A stretch of 64,000 nt of DNA, taken from positions 593,001 through 657,000 of the forward strand of contig NZ_CP025119.1 in the NCBI RefSeq assembly GCF_002831685.1, given 5' to 3'. Source of the DNA: Polaribacter sp. ALD11 (GTDB lineage: Bacteria; Bacteroidota; Bacteroidia; Flavobacteriales; Flavobacteriaceae). The position numbers were made by a program, and so were the translations under genes. Under the pieces are notes generated by a model. That model was not told where the DNA came from. It saw nothing but the letters and a program-made list of their open reading frames with translations, and made no database searches. This document shows positions 28,961 to 37,744 of this stretch, one piece after another (the first letter of the stretch is position 1; each line of letters begins with the position of its first letter).

Positions 28961-29151
28961 AATTATAACTATTTTAAAAGAACAACTATCTTGATTATTC
29001 AATTTTAATTTTAAAATTGAATTTCAGTTTTAGATAAAATGAACACATATTTAAACTCTTTTTTATCTGTTCTTTAAACTGGTTGCTAAATTAGCTTTTT
29101 TTACTCGGGAATTGAATAGGGGAAAAGCCCCTGTTTTAGAAAGTACTTTTC

Positions 29152-29535
29152 TTATAAGACAAATTTTTCAAAGATCTCTTGTAATTCTATTTCAGGGTTT
29201 TCACACAAACCAGTATGTGTTTTAGAACTTTGTATAATAGTACTTCTACAAGCTGCAAGCCACCTAAAACGGTCAGAAATTTCTAACCCACCAATTTTTC
29301 CTCCAAAAGCTTCTCCTTCGCAAATTAATTTCCATGCATTTAAATAATCATTTAAAACAGTTAATTCTAAATCTGGCGCTAGTGCTTTTAATTTATCAGG
29401 ATTGATGTGGTATTTTACAGCTAAGAACTTCTTTCGTTTTGAAAAAAGAAGCACGCCAACATTAAAAAACTCTTCACGTTCTACTTTTGGAACAACTCTA
29501 ACAATTGCATATTCGAATGTAACTTTATCTTGCAT
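29152..29535 (-). CDS. DUF3037 protein, partner of the HipA-like kinase
   Basis: The protein has 127 residues. The DUF3037 pattern is VTFEYAIVRVVPKVEREEFFNVGVLLFSKRKKFLAVKY at the N-terminus, then GEAFGGKIGGLEISDRFRWLAACRSTIIQSSKTHTG. Its start overlaps the end of the HipA-like kinase gene by 11 bp, and the two families are commonly adjacent. The biochemical role is unknown; it may be a substrate, inhibitor or scaffold of the kinase. Confidence 0.85.
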   Translation of the reverse strand: MQDKVTFEYAIVRVVPKVEREEFFNVGVLLFSKRKKFLAVKYHINPDKLKALAPDLELTVLNDYLNAWKLICEGEAFGGKIGGLEISDRFRWLAACRSTIIQSSKTHTGLCENPEIELQEIFEKFVL

Positions 29536-30304
29536 CTTCTGCTTCTTTAACTAAAATATCAATCATAGCAATTTTTGCATTTAAAAAAGCAATATATGCA
29601 GCTCTCATTTCATTCGGACTCATAGAATCGCCTTCACTTAACAACCAATCTTCAGGAATCTTCGAAATAATTTCAGTGATAACATCCATATTTATAATTT
29701 GTTTTATTGCTGCGGAAGCTTCTGGCAAAGAAGTTGCTTTCGGTAAAAGTACATGGTCTTTTACTAAAGGAAAAGTTCTTGTTAGATGGCTTTCCCAAGT
29801 TTGCCAATTATGATGGAAATACAAACTTGCACCATTATCAATTACCCATAATTCATTTTTCCAATTTAACAAGTTGGTGTTTTTTGCCGTTCTATCAATA
29901 TTGCTAATTAGACTGTCTAGAACTATAATTTTAGAAGCCGTTAAACCATCAACTTCAGAAACCAAAGGATCATACGTAATCGCGCTAGATAAAAAATGCA
30001 AACCTAGATTTAAACCGATACTAAATTTTAGTAAATCTTGAATTTCTTCATCGGGTTCTGTTTTACTAAATGAGTCGTCTAAATTCATGAAGACCAATTC
30101 CGGAACATTTAAGTTCATAGCTCTAGCCAATTCACCTCCAATAAATTCGGCAATTAATGCTTTCTTTCCTTGTCCTGCACCTCTAAATTTTAAGACGTAT
30201 AAAAAACCATCGTCTGCTTTTACAATTGCAGGCAAAGAACCACCTTCTCGTAAAGGTTGTAAATATTGAGTAACATTTACGGTTCTAATATCTATTTTAT
30301 TCAT
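29525..30304 (-). CDS. HipA-like kinase
   Basis: The protein has 259 residues. The kinase-like features are YVLKFRGAGQGKKALIAEFIGGELAR (nucleotide-binding strand-loop with Lys), then VLDSLISNIDRTAKNTNLL (catalytic loop with Asp and Asn) and LWVIDNGASLYFHH (metal-binding Asp). This places it with HipA-related kinases, but it is shorter than HipA itself (about 440 aa) and lacks the HipB-contacting N-terminal region. It is cotranscribed with the DUF3037 gene (11-bp overlap). HipA kinases phosphorylate proteins such as tRNA synthetases; the target here is unknown. Confidence 0.8.
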   Translation of the reverse strand: MNKIDIRTVNVTQYLQPLREGGSLPAIVKADDGFLYVLKFRGAGQGKKALIAEFIGGELARAMNLNVPELVFMNLDDSFSKTEPDEEIQDLLKFSIGLNLGLHFLSSAITYDPLVSEVDGLTASKIIVLDSLISNIDRTAKNTNLLNWKNELWVIDNGASLYFHHNWQTWESHLTRTFPLVKDHVLLPKATSLPEASAAIKQIINMDVITEIISKIPEDWLLSEGDSMSPNEMRAAYIAFLNAKIAMIDILVKEAEDAR

Positions 30305-30375
30305 AATTACTAAAATATACTATTTAAAGAAATTTAAGGTAAAAAGAAAATTTTATTATAAGGCTAGTTTTTTAC

Positions 30376-30735
30376 CTACTTCTGGTATTCGTCAAAAGTA
30401 CCATCAGAATAGAAGACGACAATACGTTGTATTTTTTTTCCACCACTTTCAGAATTGGTTTGAAATAAAGAAGGAGCAGAAGTAGTGTTGTTTTCTTTGG
30501 AAACGTCAACTTTAGGAAAAATACCTTTTCCTTTTAACAACCAATGGATATCTACATCTTTAAATTCTGAAGTCACTTTAAGAATAAAATCTAAGCTTGG
30601 TTTATTTCTTCCAGATAGAATATGAGAAATGCTAGAGCGTTGCACGCCCACTTTGTCTGCAAAGGTAGATGCCGAAAGTTGATGATGTTCCATCAATTTT
30701 TTTAGTCTGTTTGTAAAATCTTCACTGTTTATCAT
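30376..30735 (-). CDS. XRE-family helix-turn-helix regulator
   Basis: The protein has 119 residues. The helix-turn-helix lies at about 7-64 (TNRLKKLMEHHQLSASTFADKVGVQRSSISHILSGRNKPSLDFILKV). The C-terminus ends in the short motif RIVVFYSDGTFDEYQK, seen in many flavobacterial XRE proteins. Its promoter overlaps a palindrome, so it probably represses itself. It is divergent from the M14 carboxypeptidase gene, across a region with more copies of the same palindrome. Confidence 0.9.
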   Translation of the reverse strand: MINSEDFTNRLKKLMEHHQLSASTFADKVGVQRSSISHILSGRNKPSLDFILKVTSEFKDVDIHWLLKGKGIFPKVDVSKENNTTSAPSLFQTNSESGGKKIQRIVVFYSDGTFDEYQK

Positions 30736-31083
30736 TGTAACAACTTACTGTTTTACAAATGTAAAACTTATCGTTTTAACTACAATGTTAAATCTTATTT
30801 AAAATGAATTACGTTAATAACGATATGAAGTAAAGCTTTAGTTAATTAGTGTAATTTACTAAATAACAGATATTTATAACTTAATTATAACGATTATCTA
30901 TACAATGAATGTTACCTGTGCACTAAAGTGAATCTCGTTTTTAAATTTGTTTACAAAAGTAATAAAAATTAAAACAAAGCCTGTTTACATTTGTAACATT
31001 TTAAGAATTTACATTTGTAACATTTTAGTTTGATTACAAATGTGATTCGTTTATTTTTGTCGTAGATATTACAACAGCTAGTT
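30736..31083. promoter_or_regulatory. Divergent regulatory region with repeated TTACAnnTGTAA-type operators
   Basis: There are four related sites. They are GTTTTACAAATGTAAAAC (30750-30767, arms of 8 bp), TTTACATTTGTAACA (30984-30998), its exact repeat (31008-31022), and GATTACAAATGTGATT (31032-31047). The first overlaps the -7 box of the XRE gene (minus strand TACATTTG, preceded by TTG at 19 bases). The fourth lies between the -33 and -7 boxes of the M14 gene. The rest of the region is AT-rich without genes. The operators fit a dimeric XRE repressor controlling both directions. Confidence 0.65.
31030..31059 (+). promoter_or_regulatory. Promoter of the M14 carboxypeptidase gene
   Basis: TTG (31030-31032), a 19-base spacer and TATTTTTG (31052-31059) fit the Bacteroidota consensus. 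The ATG is 24 bp downstream. A palindromic operator (31032-31047) fills the spacer. Confidence 0.65.
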
Positions 31084-32133
31084 ATGAGTTTACTATCAAT
31101 AGATTTTTTAGAAACAATATTCAACAAAGAAAAAGAAAGCACTCTTTCTGGAAAATGGATTCGTTATAATGACATTAAAGAATTATTCCAAAAATATGAA
31201 GACACTTTTAAAGTAACTCAATTAGGAACTTCGGAACAAGAAACACCTATTTATAAACTAAAAATTGGCGCGGGAGAAAAGAAGATTCTATTGTGGTCTC
31301 AAATGCACGGTAACGAAAGTACAGGTACAAAAGCATTATTTGACCTCTTTAACTGTTTCTTAAATTCAACTGAAATAGAAATAAAATTTATCTTAGAGAC
31401 ATGTACGCTTCTTTTTATACCGATGCTAAATCCTGATGGAGCAGAAGTATATACGAGGGTAAATGGCAATAATATTGATTTAAATAGAGATGCAGTAGAC
31501 AGAAAAGCTAAGGAAAGCAAACTTTTACGTGGTATTTTAGAAGCGTTTAATCCGCTATTTTGCTTCAATTTACATGACCAAAGAACAATCTTTAATGTAG
31601 AACACACCAAAAACCCTGCAACCATCTCTTTTTTAGCTCCTTCAGAAGAAGAAACTAGAGCCTTAACAACGGGTAGAAAAGAAACGATGAACGTTATTGT
31701 TGCTATGAATGAGATGCTGCAAAATGCAATACCTAATTATGTTGGTAGATATACAGACGAGTTCTATCCAACAGCAACGGGAGATAATTTTCAGAAACTA
31801 GGATATAATACAATATTAATTGAATCTGGTCATTACCCAGAAGATTATATAAGAGAAGATTCTAGAAAATATACTTTTTTCTCTATTTTTCAAGGAATCT
31901 ACCACATCGCAAAAACGACTAATTTTAGCTCTTATAAAGATTATTTTAAAATCCCAAATAACGACAAAATTTTTTATGATGTTATTCATAGATTTCCAAA
32001 TTCTAAACAGAATGTTGGGTATCAATTTAAAGATGAAATAATTGATAATAAATTAATTTCAAAACTAATTAAAATTGAAGAAAATAGCTTAAATGGCAAA
32101 ATTGGGCATCACGAAATCGTTTTCGAAAGCTAA
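31084..32133 (+). CDS. M14-family zinc carboxypeptidase
   Basis: The protein has 349 residues without a signal peptide. The zinc ligands are His75 and Glu78 (QMHGNESTGT) and His164 (FNLHDQRT). NPDGAEVYTRVNGNNIDLNRD supplies the substrate-binding Asn-Arg, and IESGHYPEDY probably holds the catalytic Glu. It removes C-terminal residues from peptides or modified peptides; in this family some members act on cell-wall peptides or glutamylated substrates, which cannot be decided here. It faces the XRE gene and is probably controlled by it. Confidence 0.88.
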   Translation: MSLLSIDFLETIFNKEKESTLSGKWIRYNDIKELFQKYEDTFKVTQLGTSEQETPIYKLKIGAGEKKILLWSQMHGNESTGTKALFDLFNCFLNSTEIEIKFILETCTLLFIPMLNPDGAEVYTRVNGNNIDLNRDAVDRKAKESKLLRGILEAFNPLFCFNLHDQRTIFNVEHTKNPATISFLAPSEEETRALTTGRKETMNVIVAMNEMLQNAIPNYVGRYTDEFYPTATGDNFQKLGYNTILIESGHYPEDYIREDSRKYTFFSIFQGIYHIAKTTNFSSYKDYFKIPNNDKIFYDVIHRFPNSKQNVGYQFKDEIIDNKLISKLIKIEENSLNGKIGHHEIVFES

Positions 32134-32161
32134 AAAAATTAGATATTTCTCATTTTATTCA

Positions 32162-32191
32162 TTGTTTAATTAAATTAAAATCATAAATTTG
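32162..32191 (+). promoter_or_regulatory. Promoter of the Lrp/AsnC gene
   Basis: TTG (32162-32164), 19 bases, then TAAATTTG (32184-32191) is an exact consensus match, 27 bp before the ATG. Confidence 0.65.
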
Positions 32192-32218
32192 CATATATAA
32201 TTGAATAATATATAAAAT

Positions 32219-32698
32219 ATGAAAAAATTCATCTTAGACGAAATCGATCATCAAATTTTAGACATCTTAATAGAAAATGCAAGAACACCCTTTACCGATA
32301 TTGCAAAACAATTATTAGTGTCTGCAGGAACAATTCATGTTCGTGTAAAAAAGATGGAAGATGAGGGTATTATTCAAGGTTCCACTTTAACATTAAACTA
32401 CGAAAAAATGGGCTATTCTTTTATAGCACATGTTGGTGTTTACTTAGAAAAAACATCTATGACACAGAGCGTTATAGAGAACTTAAGAAAAATATCTAAT
32501 GTTACTGTAGCGTACGTAACTGCTGGGAAATATAATATTTTCTGTAAAGTAAGAGCAAAAGGAACTAATGATGCAAAAGATATAATTTATGAAATAGATG
32601 ATATTCCTGGTGTAAATAGAACAGAAACTATGATTGCTTTAGAGGAAAGCATTAATGATAAAAAAAGAATGATGCATGCAATTTTTAAAGAATTGTAG
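32219..32698 (+). CDS. Lrp/AsnC-family transcriptional regulator
   Basis: The protein has 159 residues. A helix-turn-helix occupies about 5-52 (DEIDHQILDILIENARTPFTDIAKQLLVSAGTIHVRVKKMEDEGII) and a RAM ligand-binding domain about 70-145. It probably senses an amino acid and forms octamers. The location just before a branched-chain keto-acid dehydrogenase gene makes amino-acid catabolism a reasonable target, but a terminator separates the two. Confidence 0.93.
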   Translation: MKKFILDEIDHQILDILIENARTPFTDIAKQLLVSAGTIHVRVKKMEDEGIIQGSTLTLNYEKMGYSFIAHVGVYLEKTSMTQSVIENLRKISNVTVAYVTAGKYNIFCKVRAKGTNDAKDIIYEIDDIPGVNRTETMIALEESINDKKRMMHAIFKEL

Positions 32699-32723
32699 CA
32701 TTCAAAAGCCATCAATTTAATAT

Positions 32724-32758
32724 AAAACCTTATCAAAAAAAATGATAAGGTTTTTTTT
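32724..32758 (+). terminator. Rho-independent terminator after the Lrp/AsnC gene
   Basis: AAAACCTTATCA (32724-32735) pairs with TGATAAGGTTTT (32743-32754), followed by further T residues. Confidence 0.85.
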
Positions 32759-32812
32759 ATGGATTATACTTTGGAATGGTTAAGTTTGTTATAATTATGA
32801 AATTTATAATTT

Positions 32813-34801
32813 ATGTCTAATAAAATTAAATTTATCGCAAACTCTATCCCAAAAGAACAATTATTATCTCTTTATAGAAACATACTAAAACCTCGTTTAA
32901 TTGAAGAGAAAATGCTTATTCTTCTCCGCCAAGGAAAAATCTCTAAATGGTTTTCGGGTATTGGGCAAGAGGCTATTTCTGTTGGTGTAACCGCTGCTTT
33001 GTATGATGACGAGTATATTTTGCCAATGCACAGAAATTTAGGTGTTTTTACAACTAGAAACATTCCTTTATATCGACTATTTTCTCAATGGCAAGGAAAA
33101 ATGAATGGTTTTACAAAAGGTAGAGATCGAAGTTTTCACTTTGGTACACAAGAATACAATATAGTAGGAATGATTTCTCATTTAGGCCCACAATTAGGGA
33201 TCGCAGACGGAATCGCATTAGGAAACAAATTAAAAAACAACAATAAAGTGTGTGCTGTTTTTACAGGAGAAGGTGGCACCAGTGAAGGTGATTTTCATGA
33301 AGCTTTAAACGTAGCATCTGTTTGGAATTTACCTGTTTTATTTTGTGTTGAAAATAATGGGTATGGTTTATCTACACCATCTGAAGAGCAATTTAACTGT
33401 AAAAATATTGCAGACAAAGGGATTGGTTACGGAATGGAAAGCTTTATTATTGATGGTAATAATATTTTAGAAGTCTATTCTAAGGTTTCTGAAATTGCAG
33501 AAAGTATTCGTAAAAAACCAAGACCTGTTTTATTAGAGTTTAAAACTTTTAGAATGCGAGGGCACGAAGAGGCAAGTGGTACAAAATACGTTCCGCAAGA
33601 AACGTTAGATTTATGGGCACAAAAAGATCCTTTAGAGAACTTTAAAAACTTTTTAAAAGAGGAAAACATTTTAACGGATGTAATTGAAAACGAGTATAAA
33701 AATGAAATTACCGAAGAAATAAATAAGCATTTAGAAAAAGCCTATAACGAAGACAAGATTGTTCCTAATCTAGAAACCGAATTAAAGGATGTTTTTAAAG
33801 AATATGAATTTGAAGACATAAAACCTTCGATAGAAAAGAAAAACATACGTTTTGTAGATGCCGTTTCTGAAGGATTACTTCAATCTATGGAAAAACATGA
33901 TGACTTGGTAATTATGGGGCAAGATGTTGCCGAATATGGTGGCGTTTTTAAAATTACAGATGGTTTTGTAGAAAAATTTGGTAAAGAACGTGTTCGAAAT
34001 ACTCCAATTTGTGAATCTGCTATTGTTTCTGCAGCCTATGGTTTGTCTGTAAACGGAATAAAAGCTGTGGTAGAAATGCAATTTGCAGATTTTGTTTCTT
34101 CTGGTTTTAATCCGGTTGTAAATTTATTAGCGAAATCTCATTACAGATGGCAGCAAAATGCAGATATTGTAGTTAGAATGCCTTGTGGTGCTGGCGTTGG
34201 TGCAGGTCCTTTTCATAGTCAAACAAATGAAGCTTGGTTTACAAAAACACCGGGTTTAAAAGTGGTATATCCTGCTTTTCCTCAAGATGCAAAAGGTTTG
34301 TTAATTGCTGCAATTAATGATCCAAATCCTGTTTTATTTTTTGAACACAAAGCTTTGTATAGGTCTCTGTATACTGATGTTTCTGAGAATTATTTTACGA
34401 CAGAAATTGGGAAGGCAGCACTGATAAAAGAAGGAGACGAGATTACAATTATTAGTTATGGCGCTCCAATTCACTGGGTTTTAGAATGTTTAGAAAACAA
34501 CACTACAATTTCTGCGGATGTTGTCGACTTAAGAACTTTACAACCTTTAGATACAGATACCATTTATGCTTCTGTAAAAAAGACAGGAAAGGTAATAATT
34601 GTACAAGAAGATTCTCTTTTTGGTGGAATTTCAAGTGATATTTCCGCATTAATAAATGAAAATTGTTTTGAATTTTTAGATGCACCTGTAAAAAGAGTGG
34701 CGAGTTTAGAAACTCCAATTCCGTTTGAACCTAGTTTAGAAAAACAATATTTAGGAAAAAATAGGTTAGAAGAAAGCATTCAATCACTCTTAAATTACTA
34801 A
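32813..34801 (+). CDS. Fused E1 alpha/beta subunit of a 2-oxo acid dehydrogenase (branched-chain type)
   Basis: The protein has 662 residues made of an E1-alpha half (about 1-325) and an E1-beta half (about 345-662) joined in one chain, a common arrangement in Bacteroidota. The thiamine diphosphate site is FTGEGGTSEGDFHEALN...ENNGYGLSTP. The beta half has MGQDVAEYGGVFKITDGF, NTPICESAIVSAAYGL and MPCGAGVGAGPFHSQTNEAWF. It decarboxylates a 2-oxo acid, probably from Val/Leu/Ile, and passes the acyl group to a lipoyl E2 encoded elsewhere. A -7-like TAAGTTTG is at 32781-32788. Confidence 0.9.
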   Translation: MSNKIKFIANSIPKEQLLSLYRNILKPRLIEEKMLILLRQGKISKWFSGIGQEAISVGVTAALYDDEYILPMHRNLGVFTTRNIPLYRLFSQWQGKMNGFTKGRDRSFHFGTQEYNIVGMISHLGPQLGIADGIALGNKLKNNNKVCAVFTGEGGTSEGDFHEALNVASVWNLPVLFCVENNGYGLSTPSEEQFNCKNIADKGIGYGMESFIIDGNNILEVYSKVSEIAESIRKKPRPVLLEFKTFRMRGHEEASGTKYVPQETLDLWAQKDPLENFKNFLKEENILTDVIENEYKNEITEEINKHLEKAYNEDKIVPNLETELKDVFKEYEFEDIKPSIEKKNIRFVDAVSEGLLQSMEKHDDLVIMGQDVAEYGGVFKITDGFVEKFGKERVRNTPICESAIVSAAYGLSVNGIKAVVEMQFADFVSSGFNPVVNLLAKSHYRWQQNADIVVRMPCGAGVGAGPFHSQTNEAWFTKTPGLKVVYPAFPQDAKGLLIAAINDPNPVLFFEHKALYRSLYTDVSENYFTTEIGKAALIKEGDEITIISYGAPIHWVLECLENNTTISADVVDLRTLQPLDTDTIYASVKKTGKVIIVQEDSLFGGISSDISALINENCFEFLDAPVKRVASLETPIPFEPSLEKQYLGKNRLEESIQSLLNY

Positions 34802-35015
34802 AATAATTGTTGTTTTTTTGTGTGTTGCTATCAACTCAAATGAATTTTATATTCTGAAATTTCACAAAAAAGGAATGAATCTGTTTTAGGAGTTTTGGAA
34901 AGGAACAAGAATTACGTTAAAAAAGGAATCACTCAAAAGAAAGCTGTAAAATAAGTTTGAAATTACATAACAAATTTCCTAAATATTCTTATTTTTAAGA
35001 ACTTTTATCAATCTT

Positions 35016-36020
35016 ATGAAGAACAAACAAATCATTTTAAAGAATAGACCAAAAGGTTATCCAGACGCAACTACTTGGAAATTAGAAACTGAAACGATTC
35101 CTGAATTAGAAGAAGGGGAAATCTTGATTCAACATCATTATGTTTCTTTAGACCCTGCAATGCGTGGTTGGATGAACGACACAAAATCTTACATTCCGCC
35201 CGTAGAATTAGAGCATGTAATGCGTGCTGGCGCTATTGGAAAGGTGATTAAAAATAACAACAATCCGAAATTTGAAATTGGAGATTGTGTTACAAGTTGG
35301 GGCGGAGTGCAGCAATATTCTGTTTCCAATGGAGATGGTTGGTTTAAGGTTGATGAGAAATTGGCTTCGATGCCAATGTATTTAGGGACCTTAGGAATGC
35401 CGGGAATGACGGCTTATTTCGGTATTTTAGAAGTTGGAAAAATAAAAGAAGGAGACATTGTTTTGGTTTCTGGAGCTGCAGGAGCCGTTGGTTCTATTGT
35501 CGGCCAAATTGCAAAACTAAAAGGTTGTACCGTTATTGGTATTGCTGGCGGACCAGAAAAATGTGAGTATCTTAAAAATGAATTGGGTTTTGATGATGCA
35601 ATAGATTACAAAAACGAAAATATTTATTCAGCTTTAAAAAAGAAATGTCCAAAAGGAATTGACGTATTTTTTGATAATGTTGGGGGTGTAATTTTAGACG
35701 CAGCTTTAAGTAAATTAAGAATGCATGCAAAAGTTGTTATTTGTGGTGCAATTTCGCAATACAATAACAAACATAAAATTAACGGTCCTAGTAATTATTT
35801 ATCTTTATTAGTAACCCGCTCTACTATGCAGGGTATGGTTGTGATGGATTATTCGAAAGATTTTGGAAAAGCTGCAAAAGAAATGGGCGTTTGGCTAGAA
35901 GAAGGAAAACTTAAGTCTAAAGAAGATATTTATGAAGGGATAGAAAACTTTCAAGAAACGTACAACAGACTTTTTTCTGGAGAAAAGAAAGGCAAATTAG
36001 TTTTAAAAGTAATAGCATAG
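35016..36020 (+). CDS. MDR-family NADP-dependent oxidoreductase
   Basis: The protein has 334 residues of the medium-chain dehydrogenase/reductase type without zinc ligands. It has the quinone/leukotriene reductase layout: RPKGYP at the N-terminus, LDPAMRGWM, and the dinucleotide loop VSGAAGAVGSIVGQIAKLKGCTVIGIAGG. The later VVICGAISQYN is also typical of prostaglandin reductase/curcumin-type double-bond reductases. It probably reduces activated C=C bonds with NADPH. Its TAG shares a base with the GTG start of the next gene. The upstream 214 bp (34802-35015) has no intact gene. Confidence 0.9.
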   Translation: MKNKQIILKNRPKGYPDATTWKLETETIPELEEGEILIQHHYVSLDPAMRGWMNDTKSYIPPVELEHVMRAGAIGKVIKNNNNPKFEIGDCVTSWGGVQQYSVSNGDGWFKVDEKLASMPMYLGTLGMPGMTAYFGILEVGKIKEGDIVLVSGAAGAVGSIVGQIAKLKGCTVIGIAGGPEKCEYLKNELGFDDAIDYKNENIYSALKKKCPKGIDVFFDNVGGVILDAALSKLRMHAKVVICGAISQYNNKHKINGPSNYLSLLVTRSTMQGMVVMDYSKDFGKAAKEMGVWLEEGKLKSKEDIYEGIENFQETYNRLFSGEKKGKLVLKVIA

Positions 36021-36205
36021 TGGAACAGGAACATTTTTTTCAATGTCCGCACTGTTGGGAAGAAATTTCTATGATTTTAGACGCAAGCGTTCGACAACAA
36101 ACTTATATAGAAGATTGTGAGGTTTGTTGCAATCCTATAGAAGTTTCACCAACTTTTGAAGATGGAGAGTTAATCGAGTTTAGATCTCTGTCTATAGAAC
36201 AATAA
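36020..36205 (+). CDS. CPXCG-type cysteine-rich small protein
   Basis: The protein has 61 residues. Two CxxC pairs, CPHC near the N-terminus and CEVC in the middle (IEDCEVCCNPIEV), indicate a zinc-ribbon-like fold. The start is a GTG whose first base is the last base of the preceding stop codon, so translation is probably coupled to the MDR gene. Function unknown. Confidence 0.82.
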   Translation: MEQEHFFQCPHCWEEISMILDASVRQQTYIEDCEVCCNPIEVSPTFEDGELIEFRSLSIEQ

Positions 36206-36210
36206 AAATG

Positions 36211-36240
36211 GAACATCACTTTTTAGTGGTGTTTTTTTTT
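36211..36240 (+). terminator. Rho-independent terminator after the CPXCG gene
   Basis: AACATCACT pairs with AGTGGTGTT across a short T-rich loop, followed by nine or more T residues. Confidence 0.8.
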
Positions 36241-36362
36241 GAAGCTATTTCCTGCTTTTCGCACTCGCTTTTTTTATTCAGAAAAAGAATAAAAAAGAGC
36301 TCAAACAAATGCTTCAATCAGGGCTAAAATAGTAGCTAATTATATAAGTAACTCTAAAATAG

Positions 36363-37073
36363 TTATTTTTCTACTAAAGGGTTTGCCCAAGAAAACTCTT
36401 CAAATAAAGAAATCCAATCATCAGGAAAAGTGGCTTTTAGAACCAATTCTTCATTTGTAAAAGGATGTTTAAACGCTAGTTTTCCAGCATGTAAAAACAT
36501 ATTTTTCCAGCCAAAATTTTCATCAAACATTAAATCGTGATTTTTATCTCCATACTTTGCATCACCAATTAAAGGATGACTAATTTTACTTGTATGCACT
36601 CTTAATTGATGCATTCTACCTGTTTTTGGTTTTAACTCTATCAAACTATAACGAGAAGAATCGTAAGGTTTTACAGGAACATCTAAGGTAACTTGTGCCA
36701 ATGTTTTTAAATGTGTTAAAGCTTCTTTATGCACATTGGCATCACGTCCCTTTACAGGAGAATCTATTGTCTTTGCTTCTGGTGAAAAACCTCTTACAAC
36801 TCCGTAATACGTTTTTTCAATTTCATTATTTGTGAATAATTCTTGAAACTTAGAAACAAAAGTGGTTTCTTTTGCTAATAAAATAATTCCTGAAGTTTTT
36901 CTATCTAACCTATGAATAGGATATACTTTTAGCCCTTTTTCTTCTTGAATTAGTTGTAAAAGAGAAGTTTCATCTGCAACATTCCTAGAATGATGTGCAT
37001 GGTGAACCAACATATTATTTGGTTTGCTTACACATAAAAGATATTCATCTTCAAAAACGACTGTTATACTCAT
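36363..37073 (-). CDS. RluA-family RNA pseudouridine synthase (TruC-like)
   Basis: The protein has 236 residues. The catalytic motif HRLDRKTSGIILLAKE carries Asp57. The C-terminal IELKPKTGRMHQLRVHTSKISHPLIGDAKYG is the conserved RluA block. There is no S4 domain, and the short length fits TruC, which acts on tRNA position 65. It converts uridine to pseudouridine in RNA. It is monocistronic and convergent with the CPXCG gene. Confidence 0.9.
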   Translation of the reverse strand: MSITVVFEDEYLLCVSKPNNMLVHHAHHSRNVADETSLLQLIQEEKGLKVYPIHRLDRKTSGIILLAKETTFVSKFQELFTNNEIEKTYYGVVRGFSPEAKTIDSPVKGRDANVHKEALTHLKTLAQVTLDVPVKPYDSSRYSLIELKPKTGRMHQLRVHTSKISHPLIGDAKYGDKNHDLMFDENFGWKNMFLHAGKLAFKHPFTNEELVLKATFPDDWISLFEEFSWANPLVEK

Positions 37074-37182
37074 TTCTATTTTTTAGACTTCAAAAATACC
37101 ATTTAATTTGTGATATCTTTAAATATTTTTTAAATTGAATTTAGTATATTATAGGTGTAAATAATTTGTTAAACATCATATT

Positions 37183-37726
37183 ATGAGAACAGCTATTTTA
37201 AGTATTTTAATAATTATTATGAGTTGTGCAAGTGCTAAAAATACTTTTACATTGGGCAGAAGTAAATAACTTAAAAGAACAGGTTCATAGTAATAATATC
37301 GAAGCTACTTTTAATTGGGCACAACCTATGTCTTTAAATAATAATGTAAGAGGTTTAGAGAAGTTACTACCACAAGGAAGCTCTTCTAATAATATTAATT
37401 TAATTGGGAATTCTAATTTCTTCCGAATTAAAAATGATCGTATTCATATAGATTTGCCTTATTATGGGCAACAACAAATGTCTAGAGGATATACTTCTGA
37501 TGGCGGAATTAAATTCAAAGGAGCAGCAGCCAAAGTCGTAAAAATATACAATGCCGAAAAAGGAGCCTATGTATTGAAATACTCTTTGAATGCTGAAAAT
37601 GAAAACTATGAAGTATTACTAACACTTTATGCCAATAATAAAAGTAATTTGAATGTGAGTAGCAGTCATAGATCAAATATTTCTTACACAGGGAGTTGGT
37701 CTGCATTAAAAAAAACTTCTAATTAA
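37183..37726 (+). pseudogene. DUF4251 lipoprotein gene with a 5' frameshift
   Basis: ATG 37183 opens a short frame encoding a lipoprotein signal (AILSILIIIMSCASAKN) that stops at 37269. The DUF4251 body (AEVNNLKEQVHSNNIEATF..., LIGNSNFFRI, DLPYYGQQQMSRGY) continues in the next frame to 37726. Without the shift the body would have only a GTG at 37226 and no export signal. One extra base, for instance in the A5 run at 37237-37241, explains it. It may be a true mutation or a sequence error. DUF4251 proteins are envelope lipoproteins of unknown function. Confidence 0.7.
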
Positions 37727-37744
37727 AAGTTTATTTTCAATTAC

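Noticed and set aside
29113..29135. AGGGG/CCCCT hairpin as terminator of the DUF3037 gene
   Set aside because: The U tract is on the plus strand side only, where no gene would need it; too short to call.
37226..37726. DUF4251 as an intact cytoplasmic protein from GTG 37226
   Set aside because: The first residues before AEVNN do not fit the family and the export signal lies in the other frame directly upstream, so a frameshift is the simpler reading.
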